Of a DNA stretch of 64,000 nt, positions 38,669 to 47,663 are shown one piece after another. The position numbers and the translations under genes were made by a program. Every line of letters starts with the position of its first letter. Position 1 is the stretch's first letter. Below the pieces are notes generated by a model, which had not been told where the DNA came from, did not search any database, and worked only from the letters and a program-made list of their open reading frames with translations. This DNA comes from Billgrantia pellis. Its GTDB lineage: Bacteria > Pseudomonadota > Gammaproteobacteria > Pseudomonadales > Halomonadaceae. The DNA lies in NCBI RefSeq assembly GCF_008297955.1, contig NZ_VTPY01000001.1:372001-436000 (forward strand), given 5' to 3'.

Positions 38669-40414
38669 TCAATCGCAGGGAGCGTTATGTTCGCTCAGCC
38701 AACCCCCGAGTTCATCGGCGGGCAGCGCGGGGCAATACAGGTCGCCCTGTATCAGCCGAGCGGATACCCCTTCGACCCGGGCGGCCAGGGCCGCGTCGTC
38801 CACGCCTGCGATCACGGCCTCGATGTCCAGTGCTTCCAGCAAGCGGCAAGAGGCTTCGATCAAGCGCTCACCGCCTGGCCGCTGGACGATCGATCCGACG
38901 GCGATGGTGGCTTTGGTGAACGGTAATCGCGAGAGCCAACCCAGATCGATGGGACTGGCACCGATGTCGTCGACAGCGAGACGTATGCCGAGTTGCTCGA
39001 TTCGCTTGAGCATATGGGTCGCCGTGTCGAGGTGACTGCCCAGGCCATGGCCGGGCAGCTTGAGCGTCAGCCAGTCGAACGAGACAGTGCTCTGTTGGCG
39101 CAGGAAGTGATCGAGCGGGCGGCGATCGAAGGTATCGTGTGCCAGGTGGGATTCGCAGAGCGGTACCGCAACGGGTAGCTCGCCGAGCGGTGAGCCGTCT
39201 TCCCGCCATTGGTGGTGATCGTTGATGACGCCCTGAATCATCCACCGGTTGAGCCTGACACCAAGGCCAAGCTGCGCGATGACCTCCAGATAGGCACCGG
39301 GAGGTTCGTGCCAGCGCTTGGGTTGCTTCCAGCGCAATACCGACTCGAGTCCGGTACAGCGGCCTGAGGCGCGATCGAATTCGGGTTGGTAGTGCAGCAG
39401 GAAATGCTGGTCCGGCAAGTGAATGGCCTCGCTGAGAAGGCTCTCGATGCGATGCTTTTCCTTGAGACGTGCCGTCAGCCGGTGGTCGACGAAGGCGAGC
39501 CGTCCCGGCCCCTTCTTGCGCGCGGTGTACATGGCGCTGCGCGCCGCCGTGATCAGTGTCTCCTCGTCCTGCGCATCGTCGGGATAGAGCGCAATACCGA
39601 TCGAGGCCGACATCAGCAGATAACGACCGCTGGAGACGAACGGCGGTTCCAACGTTTCCTGAAGGCGCTCGGCGACGATCTGGGCCGCTTCGGCGATGCC
39701 GTCCTTCTCCAGCAGCACCACGAACTGATCGCTGCCGAGTCGGGCCAGCGTGTCCTTGCTGCGCACTGCGCGCTGAAGGCGCTGGGCCAGTTCTCCCAGC
39801 ATGCGATCGCCTTCGATGTGGCCGACCGCATCGTTGATCGCCTTGAAGCGGTCGATGTCGATGAACAGCAGAGCCAGCGTGCTGTCGGCCCGCTCGGCCT
39901 GGGCGATGGCATGATTGAGTCGGTCGCGCAGCAGCAGCCAGTTAGGCAGACCCGTCATCGGATCGACGTGGATCCAGTGACGACTGCCGGTGCGTCCACC
40001 TTCGGGAGATGTCAGCAGGATGAAGGTATGCAGGTAGTATTGGGGGCGACGCTCTTCGTCGAGCAGCGCGTCGACCATCATCAGGACCGGCATCGACTCG
40101 CCGTCATCGCGACGACACAGAACCTCCTGCTGCCAGGAGGGCGTTTCTCGCTCCTGGCGGCTCTGGTCATCCTCGATCGGTTCGGGCCGGGTGCGCAGTG
40201 ACGTATAGAAATGAGCGATCGGCCAACCAACGGTTTCAGCCCGATCGCAGCCGGCAATAGCGCAGAATGCGTTGTTCGCCAGTACGATGACGCCATCGGC
40301 ATCGGTGATGACCACGCCCGCATGGCTCTGCTCGAAGGCGCGCTGAGCGAGCCGGGCCGGGTGCTGGGCAATGGCTTGGATGCTGTCACCCGCAGGGTGT
40401 TTGCCTTGGTTCAT
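38669..40414 (-). CDS. PAS-GGDEF-EAL protein with degenerate catalytic motifs
   Basis: The 581-residue protein has a PAS domain (about 20-140), a GGDEF domain (about 150-310) and an EAL domain (about 320-575). Key residues are altered: GGDEF reads GSDQF, the EAL block reads ESVLRW, DDFG reads DDIG, the expected Asn in the LNLS-type strand is missing (VPLCES), and the conserved Glu before QG is Asp (AGVDD). The RxxD inhibitory site (RSKD) remains. It is therefore probably a c-di-GMP receptor or regulatory partner rather than an enzyme. It is soluble. A sigma-28-like promoter lies upstream. Confidence 0.88.
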   Translation of the reverse strand: MNQGKHPAGDSIQAIAQHPARLAQRAFEQSHAGVVITDADGVIVLANNAFCAIAGCDRAETVGWPIAHFYTSLRTRPEPIEDDQSRQERETPSWQQEVLCRRDDGESMPVLMMVDALLDEERRPQYYLHTFILLTSPEGGRTGSRHWIHVDPMTGLPNWLLLRDRLNHAIAQAERADSTLALLFIDIDRFKAINDAVGHIEGDRMLGELAQRLQRAVRSKDTLARLGSDQFVVLLEKDGIAEAAQIVAERLQETLEPPFVSSGRYLLMSASIGIALYPDDAQDEETLITAARSAMYTARKKGPGRLAFVDHRLTARLKEKHRIESLLSEAIHLPDQHFLLHYQPEFDRASGRCTGLESVLRWKQPKRWHEPPGAYLEVIAQLGLGVRLNRWMIQGVINDHHQWREDGSPLGELPVAVPLCESHLAHDTFDRRPLDHFLRQQSTVSFDWLTLKLPGHGLGSHLDTATHMLKRIEQLGIRLAVDDIGASPIDLGWLSRLPFTKATIAVGSIVQRPGGERLIEASCRLLEALDIEAVIAGVDDAALAARVEGVSARLIQGDLYCPALPADELGGWLSEHNAPCD

Positions 40415-40456
40415 CGATTCGCTGTCGCAAAAAATAGGATAGGACCCGCATAGCCA

Positions 40457-40483
40457 ATATCGTCCTGCATGGCACAGACTTTA
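40457..40483 (-). promoter_or_regulatory. Sigma-28-like promoter of the degenerate GGDEF-EAL gene
   Basis: On the minus strand TAAAGTCT, an 11-base spacer and GACGATAT match most positions of the flagellar sigma consensus. Confidence 0.5.
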
Positions 40484-40639
40484 GCCGTTTCTTGCTTCTC
40501 CGTTGACGTGGCGCAGTGTGATGTTCGGTAACATGGTTGGATGCACGCCAGGGATTCAAGTTCATCACCTTGGCTGCCGATATTGCGGTTAACTCCCATG
40601 TTTCCTCATGGGTCGCCAGGGGAAGGCGATCATATCCCT

Positions 40640-42700
40640 ATGCCTATCGGCAACCGGGATCGCTATCCACCTCGACCGAAGGGGAACTCATTGCAAGCAC
40701 CGGCTCGTATTGCGTCGTTGGCCCGCTCCCTCTGCTCCCTTCAGGGGCGATTGCTGGCCGGCCTGGCCGGAACCTGGCTGGTGATCGTCGGCGTCGTGCT
40801 GATGCTGGCCTGGTGGTTCGGCAAGACGCTGGTCGATGATGTCAATCTCGCCCACCTGCGCTACGAATCGCGACTGATCGCGGACGACCTGACCGAGCAG
40901 ATCAATCGCCGGCTGCGTTCCTTGGAACGTCTCGAGCAGAGCCTGCGCGGCATGGCGTCGGGTGAGCTGCAAGAGCGTCTGGCGAGCCATCAGGTCCTGA
41001 TGGAGTGGTTCGAAGGCTTGATGGTAACGGGGCCGGAGGGGAGCGTGCTGGCCGATTGGCCCGTCGTGCCAGGGCGGACCGGTCTCGATACGTCGCAGAC
41101 AGAGTATTTCCGCATGGTTCGCAGCGCCCCCTGGCCCTACGTCAGCCAGCCGTTTGTCGGCAGAGCGAGCAGCGATGCGCTGGTTCTCATGCTGGTGCCG
41201 CGCTTCGACGAGACGGGTGGTTTTGCCGGTGTCGTGGGCGGCATGATCAATCTAACCCGTGGCGGTCTGTTTCGGCGGCTGGAGAGCACGCGTCTCGGTG
41301 AGCTGGGCTACGTATCGGTCTTCACCGCGACGGGAGACCGCTTGTTTCATCCGCGAAGCAAGTTCTCGCGAGGCCCCAGCGATGCTGATGCCGATGACGA
41401 TGAGACACTCGATCTCGCCCTGGTGGGCTGGCAGGGCGAAACCGTCGCCACCAGTATCGATGGCGCCCCCACCCTGATGTCCTACCGCCAGATCTGGCCG
41501 GCCGGCTGGATCGTCAAGGTGGCCCTGCCCCAGCGGCAGGTTCGGGCACCGCTGGCCGATTTCCTCGGCAGACTATGGTGGGCCTGGCTCACCCTGGCCG
41601 TCATGCTGATGATCAGCATGCGCTGGCTGGTCAGTCGCCTGCTGAAGCCGTTGCATCGGCTCGAACGCCAGATCGCCCAAGTCGGCGAAGGCAAGCGGCG
41701 CTACCTCGAGTTGTCGACCAACATGCATGAGTTACGTCAGGTCGCAGGCAGCTTCAACCGACTCGAGCACGAACGCTTGGCGGCATTGAACCATCTACGC
41801 GATCGACAAGCCTTTCTCGACGCGGTACTGGGGTCGACGCCCATCGGTATGTTCGTGGCCGATCTCGACGGACGACTCAATTACATGAATCCGTCCCTGC
41901 TTGATCTGCTGGGCTTGGATGCCGCTTTTCGCGGACGCGACTGGTGGGGACGCGTCCATCCCGACGACCGCCCAGGTACCGAGGACATGTGGCGTCATAC
42001 CCTGTTGACCGGTAATGACTTCATGCGGCAAGTGCGCTTTCGGCACCCTGGCGATGTGACGCTGTGGCTGGAGGTGCATGCCAGCCAGGTGCGTGGCAAC
42101 GAGCAGCCGCTTGGGTTCGTCGGTATGGTCAAGGACATCACCGAACGCCGCCAGCAGGAGGCTCTGCGGCGCTGGGAGGCGGAGCACGATCCTCTGACCG
42201 GCCTGCTCAACCGGCGCGGTTTCGAGCGTCGGCTGGAGGAGGCCTTGGCGGAATATGCCAAGACAGGGACGCCTTCCGTGCTGATCCTGTTCGATCTCGA
42301 TCATTTCAAGCCGATCAACGACGCGGGAGGGCATGCCTTGGGCGACGAAATGCTGAGGCGGATCGCTCAGGTGGTCGCGTGGGAAGTGCGTCGCAGCGAC
42401 CATGTCGCGCGACAGGGTGGCGACGAGTTCGCCGTGTTATTACCCAGCTGCACGCTCAAGCAGGCAGGTGAAATCGCCGAATCCCTGCGTCGCGTGGTCT
42501 CGGTGGTCACGGTGGCCCATGAGGGCAAGGTCTACAGCATTACCTTGAGCATGGGAGTCACCTCTCTGCAGGACGGCGACGATGCCATCGAGACAATACT
42601 GGCCCGTGCCGACGCGGCGAGCTACCAGGCCAAGGCAGACGGGCGAAATACGGTGGTCCTGGCCGCCCCGGATGACGATCTGATCGACTCGCTCTGGTAA
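40640..42700 (+). CDS. Membrane diguanylate cyclase (CACHE-HAMP-PAS-GGDEF)
   Basis: From the ATG at 40640 the protein has 686 residues; starts at 40541 and 40598, or a TTG near 40690 behind AAGGGG, are also possible. It has a transmembrane segment, a large periplasmic dCACHE-type sensor (about residues 65-315), a second transmembrane segment, HAMP, PAS (STPIGMFVADLDGRLNYMNPSLLDLLG) and an intact GGDEF domain with RQGGDEFAVL and an RxxD inhibitory site (RRSD) five residues earlier. It should make c-di-GMP in response to a periplasmic ligand. It is divergent from the degenerate GGDEF-EAL gene, suggesting a signalling pair. Confidence 0.9.
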   Translation: MPIGNRDRYPPRPKGNSLQAPARIASLARSLCSLQGRLLAGLAGTWLVIVGVVLMLAWWFGKTLVDDVNLAHLRYESRLIADDLTEQINRRLRSLERLEQSLRGMASGELQERLASHQVLMEWFEGLMVTGPEGSVLADWPVVPGRTGLDTSQTEYFRMVRSAPWPYVSQPFVGRASSDALVLMLVPRFDETGGFAGVVGGMINLTRGGLFRRLESTRLGELGYVSVFTATGDRLFHPRSKFSRGPSDADADDDETLDLALVGWQGETVATSIDGAPTLMSYRQIWPAGWIVKVALPQRQVRAPLADFLGRLWWAWLTLAVMLMISMRWLVSRLLKPLHRLERQIAQVGEGKRRYLELSTNMHELRQVAGSFNRLEHERLAALNHLRDRQAFLDAVLGSTPIGMFVADLDGRLNYMNPSLLDLLGLDAAFRGRDWWGRVHPDDRPGTEDMWRHTLLTGNDFMRQVRFRHPGDVTLWLEVHASQVRGNEQPLGFVGMVKDITERRQQEALRRWEAEHDPLTGLLNRRGFERRLEEALAEYAKTGTPSVLILFDLDHFKPINDAGGHALGDEMLRRIAQVVAWEVRRSDHVARQGGDEFAVLLPSCTLKQAGEIAESLRRVVSVVTVAHEGKVYSITLSMGVTSLQDGDDAIETILARADAASYQAKADGRNTVVLAAPDDDLIDSLW

Positions 42701-42731
42701 CCGGCTCGATGCGTTGCCGAAACGGTCGAAT

Positions 42732-43181
42732 CTAGACTGAGGCGTTGAACCGGCCTGACTGGGCTGCCACGCGGCCGCTGGCGCGATAGACGGTCTTTTC
42801 GGCCGCTTGATGAATGAAGTCGAGCAGGCGGCTGTTCTGCGCCATGCGCAGGCCGACCAGTTCGCCGTTCAGCGTGTTGAGGCGACGGGCTTCGCGGGTC
42901 AGCTCGAGCGTCGAGTCCCAGGCTTCCAGGCAGCCGGCTTCCATGGCGGCCTGGCGCGCCCCGACGGTACCTTCGGCATAGCCGAGGCGACGCTGGACAC
43001 GTTGGCGCATCGCTTCCGTCGCTTCCAGCTTGGCCAGCAATTCCTGCTTATGCGTGGCCAGGTCGGTCAATGCCTGGCCGCCCATGTCGGCGCTGGCCAG
43101 CAGGTTGCGTTCCTGCTGCAGCAGCTGGGTAAGGTCGTGCAGGCGCTGTTGCTGCTCCCGAAGCAACTTGAGCAGGCTCAT
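42732..43181 (-). CDS. flgN: Flagellar export chaperone FlgN
   Basis: The 149-residue, mostly helical protein has the FlgN pattern LKLLREQQQRLHDLTQLLQQERNLLA and a C-terminal helix GELVGLRMAQNSRLLDFIHQAAEKTVYRASG, which binds the hook-filament junction proteins FlgK and FlgL. It overlaps FlgM by four bases (ATGA), the usual flgMN pair. Confidence 0.9.
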   Translation of the reverse strand: MSLLKLLREQQQRLHDLTQLLQQERNLLASADMGGQALTDLATHKQELLAKLEATEAMRQRVQRRLGYAEGTVGARQAAMEAGCLEAWDSTLELTREARRLNTLNGELVGLRMAQNSRLLDFIHQAAEKTVYRASGRVAAQSGRFNASV

Positions 43182-43459
43182 GTGTCACGCGTCTCCGCTG
43201 CCAGCGACTCGATGAGGGCATCGGCGATCCGCTCGGCGCGGATTTCCAGGCGCCCTTCGCGAATCGCTTCGCGAATTTCCGCCACCCTGGCCGTGTCGAT
43301 GTCGCGCGAAGCGTCGGCAGCACCATGACGCAAGTGCGTCGTGGCGCCTGGACCGGCATCCTTCTGGTGAGCCGGGGCGGGACCCTTGACCGGCTGGGCC
43401 TCTTCCCGTGATGTCGTCGGGGAGGGGCGGGGCAGGGGGTTCTGGCTGTTGATCTTCAC
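43178..43459 (-). CDS. flgM: Anti-sigma-28 factor FlgM
   Basis: From the GTG at 43459 (GAGG eight bases upstream) this encodes 93 residues starting VKINSQN. The C-terminal half (AADASRDIDTARVAEIREAIREGRLEIRAERIADALIESLA) is the conserved sigma-28-binding helical region. FlgM holds FliA inactive until the hook is complete and FlgM is exported. The upstream reading to 43549 crosses the sigma-28 promoter and is not coding. flgMN therefore come from a class 3 promoter in addition to any read-through from flgA. Confidence 0.9.
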   Translation of the reverse strand: MKINSQNPLPRPSPTTSREEAQPVKGPAPAHQKDAGPGATTHLRHGAADASRDIDTARVAEIREAIREGRLEIRAERIADALIESLAAETRDT

Positions 43460-43491
43460 AATATTGGCCTCATGACCGGTGCTTTCCCACC

Positions 43492-43518
43492 TTATCGGCA
43501 GCCTTGCAGGGAACTTTA
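43492..43518 (-). promoter_or_regulatory. Sigma-28 (FliA) promoter of flgMN
   Basis: The minus strand reads TAAAGTTC, 11 bases, GCCGATAA, a near-perfect flagellar sigma promoter 33 bases upstream of flgM. It gives the expected feedback loop: sigma-28 makes its own inhibitor. Confidence 0.9.
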
Positions 43519-43588
43519 GGCAAAAAATAGGGCGCGCGTCCATTCGCATGGAAGCACCGACGCCTTCCTCGATGCGGATCGGGCGGGC

Positions 43589-44293
43589 TCAGAAATCGAC
43601 GGCCAGCCTGCCGTCGCCCACCACCCTCGCCGTTACCATCTCGCGTGAATCGAAACGTGCACGGATCCTGTCGCCCAGTGCACCTGGTTCCAGCGCTTGG
43701 CCTTCGCGCTCGATGCGAAAACCTTGTCCCCGGGCTTCGATCACGACGCGTTGGTTACGCTCCACCAGCGGCAGGCTGCGGAAAAAGTGCTCCTGAAGAG
43801 GCTGGCCGGGTTCGATCGCCCGCGTGGCGGCCTGGCCGACGATATTCTCGATATCGATCACGCTACGGTTCGGCAGCTCCGCCAGGTTGCCTTGCTGCAT
43901 CATGAGATCGTCGCGGCGAACGGTCTCACCGGGCTGTAACGAGCGAGCGAGTACCGGGTAATCGCCGATGACGCCGACGTCGGCCTGCAGATAGCGTACC
44001 TGGCGACCCTCGCTGCCGCAGCGAACGCCGACCGATATCCGCCCCAAAGGAACGTCGCCCGGGCGGGTCAGGAAGGGGGCGGGCGATTCGCACGCCGGCA
44101 GCCGGGCCGACGGGGGACGTAATTCGATGATCAGTTCGTCACCCAGCACCTGTGCCTCGCGATGCAGGAAGGCATGCACGGCTTCGAGCATGGCATCATC
44201 GTCGGCCGCGTGCCCTGCCGGTACCGCCAGTAAGCTCGCAAGGGCGAGCCAGAGCATGGGCAATAGGTGAGGGGCGGAGCGGACGGCAAGCAT
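43589..44293 (-). CDS. flgA: Flagellar P-ring assembly chaperone FlgA
   Basis: The 234-residue protein from the ATG at 44293 has a signal peptide (MLAVRSAPHLLPMLWLALAS, cleavage near GHA) and the SAF domain in the C-terminal half (LARSLQPGETVRRDDLMMQQGNLAELP, then ATRAIEPGQPLQ). It acts in the periplasm as chaperone of the P-ring protein FlgI. It is divergent from flgB. Confidence 0.92.
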   Translation of the reverse strand: MLAVRSAPHLLPMLWLALASLLAVPAGHAADDDAMLEAVHAFLHREAQVLGDELIIELRPPSARLPACESPAPFLTRPGDVPLGRISVGVRCGSEGRQVRYLQADVGVIGDYPVLARSLQPGETVRRDDLMMQQGNLAELPNRSVIDIENIVGQAATRAIEPGQPLQEHFFRSLPLVERNQRVVIEARGQGFRIEREGQALEPGALGDRIRARFDSREMVTARVVGDGRLAVDF

Positions 44294-44472
44294 GAGACGG
44301 AGTCCCGCATTGAGGTGATGGCGGGATTCTAGCGCTCGAGCCGTCAGCGAAAGAGTGGAAATGAACCTGGAAAACCTGTCTGTTCGTGCCATTGAGGTGA
44401 CGGCCCTCTCGCTATTCTGCACCCTCAAGAAGTTCCGCATGTTTTCATCTGGTTTCGCACGGGAGTGCCGGC
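44294..44472. promoter_or_regulatory. Divergent flgA-flgB regulatory region
   Basis: This 179-base gap must hold the promoters for leftward flgA and rightward flgBCDEFGHIJ. No consensus sigma-28 or sigma-54 promoter is recognisable by eye, in contrast to the clear sites before flgM and flgK, consistent with a class 2 promoter type. Confidence 0.5.
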
Positions 44473-44886
44473 ATGATCGACCAGCTCGAGGCCGCCTTTA
44501 ATTTTCACCAGCAAGCGCTGGGACTGCGTCAGGAGCGCCACAAGGTGCTGGCCAGCAATATCGCCAACGCCGATACGCCCAACTACAAGGCGCGCGACAT
44601 CGATTTCGCCAGTGAACTCAAGAAGGCGGTCGAGCACGGGGGCGCGGGGGGGGAAGGGCTCGCGCTGGCACGTACCTCCGATCGCCACCTGGCCGGCCAG
44701 GGCCTTGCCTCCCCGCGCCAGGAGTTGCTCTATCGCGTGCCGGATCAGCCCAGCCTGGACGGCAATACCGTGGATATGGACCGTGAGCGCACCCAGTTCG
44801 CCGACAACTCGGTTCGCTATCAGGCGGCATTGACCATTCTCAATCGCCGCATCCAGGGGCTCAAGAATGCCATGCAGCCGGAATAA
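44473..44886 (+). CDS. flgB: Flagellar basal-body rod protein FlgB
   Basis: The 137-residue protein has the rod-protein N-terminal motif ([30 protein letters not shown], about residues 17-46) and a C-terminal amphipathic helix ([21 protein letters not shown]). FlgB is the most proximal rod component. It starts the long rightward flg operon. Confidence 0.94.
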   Translation: MIDQLEAAFNFHQQALGLRQERHKVLASNIANADTPNYKARDIDFASELKKAVEHGGAGGEGLALARTSDRHLAGQGLASPRQELLYRVPDQPSLDGNTVDMDRERTQFADNSVRYQAALTILNRRIQGLKNAMQPE

Positions 44887-44923
44887 CCCGAACGGCTGAA
44901 GCTGAAGAGAGAGGGATCGTACC

Positions 44924-45331
44924 ATGTCGATGTTTTCCGTGTTCGATATTGCCGGCTCGGCCATGAGCGCGCAGTCACAGCGCATGAACGTCACCGCCAG
45001 CAACCTGGCCAATGCCGACAGCGTGGCCGGACCTGACGGCGAGGCCTATCGCGCCAAGCAGGTGCTGTTCGAATCTCGCCTGCAGGGCGGGCGCGGCATT
45101 GGCGGCGTCGGTGTGCGCGAAGTGGTCGAGGACCCGGCGCCGCTGAGGCTGGAATACCGCCCGGAGCATCCGCTGGCCAACGAGGAGGGCTATGTCTCCA
45201 TGCCCAACGTCGAGCCGGTACACGAAATGGTCAACATGATCTCGGCCTCCCGCTCCTATCAGGCCAACGTGGAAGTCATGAACACCAGCAAGCAGATGAT
45301 GCTCAAGACGCTGACCTTGGGTGAGGGCTGA
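44924..45331 (+). CDS. flgC: Flagellar basal-body rod protein FlgC
   Basis: The 135-residue protein has the FlgC signature [43 protein letters not shown] and the conserved C-terminus [37 protein letters not shown]. It stacks on FlgB in the proximal rod. A GAGAGAGGG ribosome site precedes the ATG. Confidence 0.95.
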   Translation: MSMFSVFDIAGSAMSAQSQRMNVTASNLANADSVAGPDGEAYRAKQVLFESRLQGGRGIGGVGVREVVEDPAPLRLEYRPEHPLANEEGYVSMPNVEPVHEMVNMISASRSYQANVEVMNTSKQMMLKTLTLGEG

Positions 45332-45333
45332 TC

Positions 45334-46026
45334 ATGTCGACCACTATCGATTCGAATGTCGCCTCGCGGGTGAATCAGGGCGGCCCGGGGGCTCGTGATG
45401 CCAGCCAGTCCGCCGAGCTGCGCAATAATTTCATGACCCTGCTGATTACGCAGTTGCAGAACCAAGACCCGCTCAAGCCGATGGACAACCATGAGATGAC
45501 CAGCCAACTGGCGCAGATCAATACCGTCAGCGGCATCGAGCAGCTCAACGAGACACTCGCCGGCATCACCGACCAGATGAACGCCGGCCAGACCCTGCAG
45601 GCGACCGGCCTGATCGGAAAAGGCGTGCTGGTGCCAGGCAACCGCGTCCTGCTGGAGCAGGGTGAAGAGGGTGAGGTGCACACCACGCCGTTCGGCATCG
45701 AGCTCGAGCAGTCCGCCGAGAACGTTCGGGTGACCATCTCCAACGCCAGCGGTCAGGTGATAAACCGCTACGACATCGGGCCGGTCCAGGCCGGGGTGGA
45801 ATCCTTCACCTGGGATGGCATGAACAGTGAAGGCGAGGCGGCCGTTTCGGGCGCTTACGAGGTTCGCGTGGAAGCCACCAGCGGCGACAAGACGGTGAAA
45901 GCCACCACGCTCAACTATGCCGTGGTCGGCGGGGTGACCCCGCCCGACGAGAACGGTGGGGTCAGGCTCGATCTGGGCGCCGTGTACGGTCAGGTCGGCC
46001 TCGGCGAGGTCAAGCAGATTCTGTAA
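45334..46026 (+). CDS. flgD: Flagellar hook capping protein FlgD
   Basis: The 230-residue protein starts with the export region and conserved core NNFMTLLITQLQNQDPLKPMDNHEMTSQLAQINTVSGIEQLN, then a tudor/FnIII hook-cap region (LLEQGEEGEVHTTPFGIELEQSAENVRVTI, TWDGMNSEGEAAVSGAYEVRVEA). FlgD caps the growing hook and is later replaced by FlgK. Confidence 0.95.
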   Translation: MSTTIDSNVASRVNQGGPGARDASQSAELRNNFMTLLITQLQNQDPLKPMDNHEMTSQLAQINTVSGIEQLNETLAGITDQMNAGQTLQATGLIGKGVLVPGNRVLLEQGEEGEVHTTPFGIELEQSAENVRVTISNASGQVINRYDIGPVQAGVESFTWDGMNSEGEAAVSGAYEVRVEATSGDKTVKATTLNYAVVGGVTPPDENGGVRLDLGAVYGQVGLGEVKQIL

Positions 46027-46095
46027 CGCATGACACCGATTTTCCTAAGAGAACCGCGAAAGCAGCATTTCAGCCGGTAGGCAGAGGAACGAAGC

Positions 46096-47643
46096 ATGAG
46101 CTTTTCACAAGCATTGAGTGGTTTGAACGCCCAGTCGCAGCGACTGGGGACGATCGGCAACAACATCGCCAACTCCCAGACGGTGGGTTTCAAGGGCTCC
46201 AACGTCCAGTTCTCCGACGTGTTCGCCAACTCCAAGGTCGGCCTGGGCACTCAAGTGTCGACCGTGCTGCAGAACTTCAAAGAAGGCAACATCGAATCCA
46301 CCGGCCGCAACCTGGACCTGGCGGTGGCCGGCGAGGGGTTCTTCCGCTATCAGCAGCCTAACGGTGAAATCGCATACTCGCGCAACGGCCAACTCACCAT
46401 GACGGCAAGCGGCGAGCTGATCAACGCCCAAGGCGCGCAGATCATGGGCTACGGTCTCAATGCCCAGGGAGCGGTGCAGGTGGGCGGGCAGCCGGTAGCG
46501 CTGACCGTCGACGCCGAAGACATGCCGGCCCGCGCCACTACCAACGTCAACGTGACCTTCAACCTGGATTCCCGCGAGGTGTCCGGCAGCGATCTCAACA
46601 GCACCGAGCTCGCCAGTGGTGAGATCATCAACTACCACTACGCCAATAACTTCACCGTATACGATTCCCTGGGCAACCCAGTGAACGCCACGGTTTATTA
46701 CGAAAAGGTCGGCGGCCCCGAGAGCCAGAACGTCTGGCAGGCCAAGGTCGTGGCCGATGGCGCCTATGACCCGGCCAACGACTTCCTGATGGAGTTCAAT
46801 GCCAACGGCGGCCTGGTCGGCGTGCGCGAGATTGACGGCGACTATCTCACCGCCCAGGACACCTATCAGGCGGCCCAGGCCGACGTGCTGAGCGCCGAGC
46901 AGGTACGCGACGCGGCCCAGTCCCAGCGCGATCAGCGTCAGGCCGAACTAGAGGAAGCTCAGGCTACGCTTGATGCCATGGATCCGAGTGACCCTGAATA
47001 TACTGCAGCGGAGGAGGCGAGGGATGATGCCGAGGCGGCCCGTGATCTTGCCCAAACGGAGCTGACGACTGCCGAAGGGGAGCTGACCACAGCTGAGGAT
47101 GCCAGAGATAGCGCCGAAACCGCCTGGGTCGCCGCCTTCAACGCGCTGGAGAGCGGCCAGCGGAAGGAAATTGCCTTCGATATCGACAATGGCGGCGAGC
47201 CGCTGGTCTTCAATTACGACCCCGCGGGTTCCACCCAGTTCGGTAATGCCTCCACCACCAGCAGCCTGACACAGAACGGCTACACCTCGGGGGCTCTGGT
47301 GGGCATTACCATTGAGGAAGATGGCACCGTGATGCGCAACTACTCCAATGAACAGTCGCGCCCGCAGGGCCAAATCGCCCTGGTCAATTTCCGCAACCCA
47401 GAGGGCTTGAACCCCGCGGGCGATAACCTTTGGACGGCCACCCAAGCCTCCGGCCAGGAACTGATCGGGGCGCCGGGTACCGGCATGCTGGGCGGCATCA
47501 TCTCGAATGCGATTGAAACGTCCAACGTCGACATGGCGGGCGAGCTGGTCAACATGATCGTGGCGCAGCGGGCCTACCAGGCCAACTCGCAGACGATCAA
47601 GACCCAGGACGAACTCCTGCAGACCGTCATCAACCTGCGCTAA
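46096..47643 (+). CDS. flgE: Flagellar hook protein FlgE with coiled-coil insertion
   Basis: The 515-residue protein has the FlgE termini: ALSGLNAQSQRLGTIGNNIANSQTVGFKGSNVQFSDVF and VDMAGELVNMIVAQRAYQANSQTIKTQDELLQTVINLR. It is about 100 residues longer than enteric FlgE (403). The extra length lies at about residues 253-350, an Ala/Glu/Asp-rich heptad stretch (AEQVRDAAQSQRDQRQ, EAQATLDAM, EARDDAEAARDLAQTEL, TTAEGELTTAEDARDSAE) that would form a surface coiled-coil hairpin within the outer domain. The central part of the insert is less GC-rich than the gene ends. Confidence 0.94.
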   Translation: MSFSQALSGLNAQSQRLGTIGNNIANSQTVGFKGSNVQFSDVFANSKVGLGTQVSTVLQNFKEGNIESTGRNLDLAVAGEGFFRYQQPNGEIAYSRNGQLTMTASGELINAQGAQIMGYGLNAQGAVQVGGQPVALTVDAEDMPARATTNVNVTFNLDSREVSGSDLNSTELASGEIINYHYANNFTVYDSLGNPVNATVYYEKVGGPESQNVWQAKVVADGAYDPANDFLMEFNANGGLVGVREIDGDYLTAQDTYQAAQADVLSAEQVRDAAQSQRDQRQAELEEAQATLDAMDPSDPEYTAAEEARDDAEAARDLAQTELTTAEGELTTAEDARDSAETAWVAAFNALESGQRKEIAFDIDNGGEPLVFNYDPAGSTQFGNASTTSSLTQNGYTSGALVGITIEEDGTVMRNYSNEQSRPQGQIALVNFRNPEGLNPAGDNLWTATQASGQELIGAPGTGMLGGIISNAIETSNVDMAGELVNMIVAQRAYQANSQTIKTQDELLQTVINLR

Positions 47644-47663
47644 GCGAATAGGGTAGCCGAGTC

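Noticed and set aside
40470..40490. Sigma-54-like TGGCAC in the c-di-GMP intergenic region
   Set aside because: The -12 element does not match TTGC, and the same bases fit the sigma-28 site on the other strand better.
44294..44472. Search for sigma-54 or sigma-28 promoters before flgB
   Set aside because: No site reached an acceptable match; only a general regulatory region is reported.
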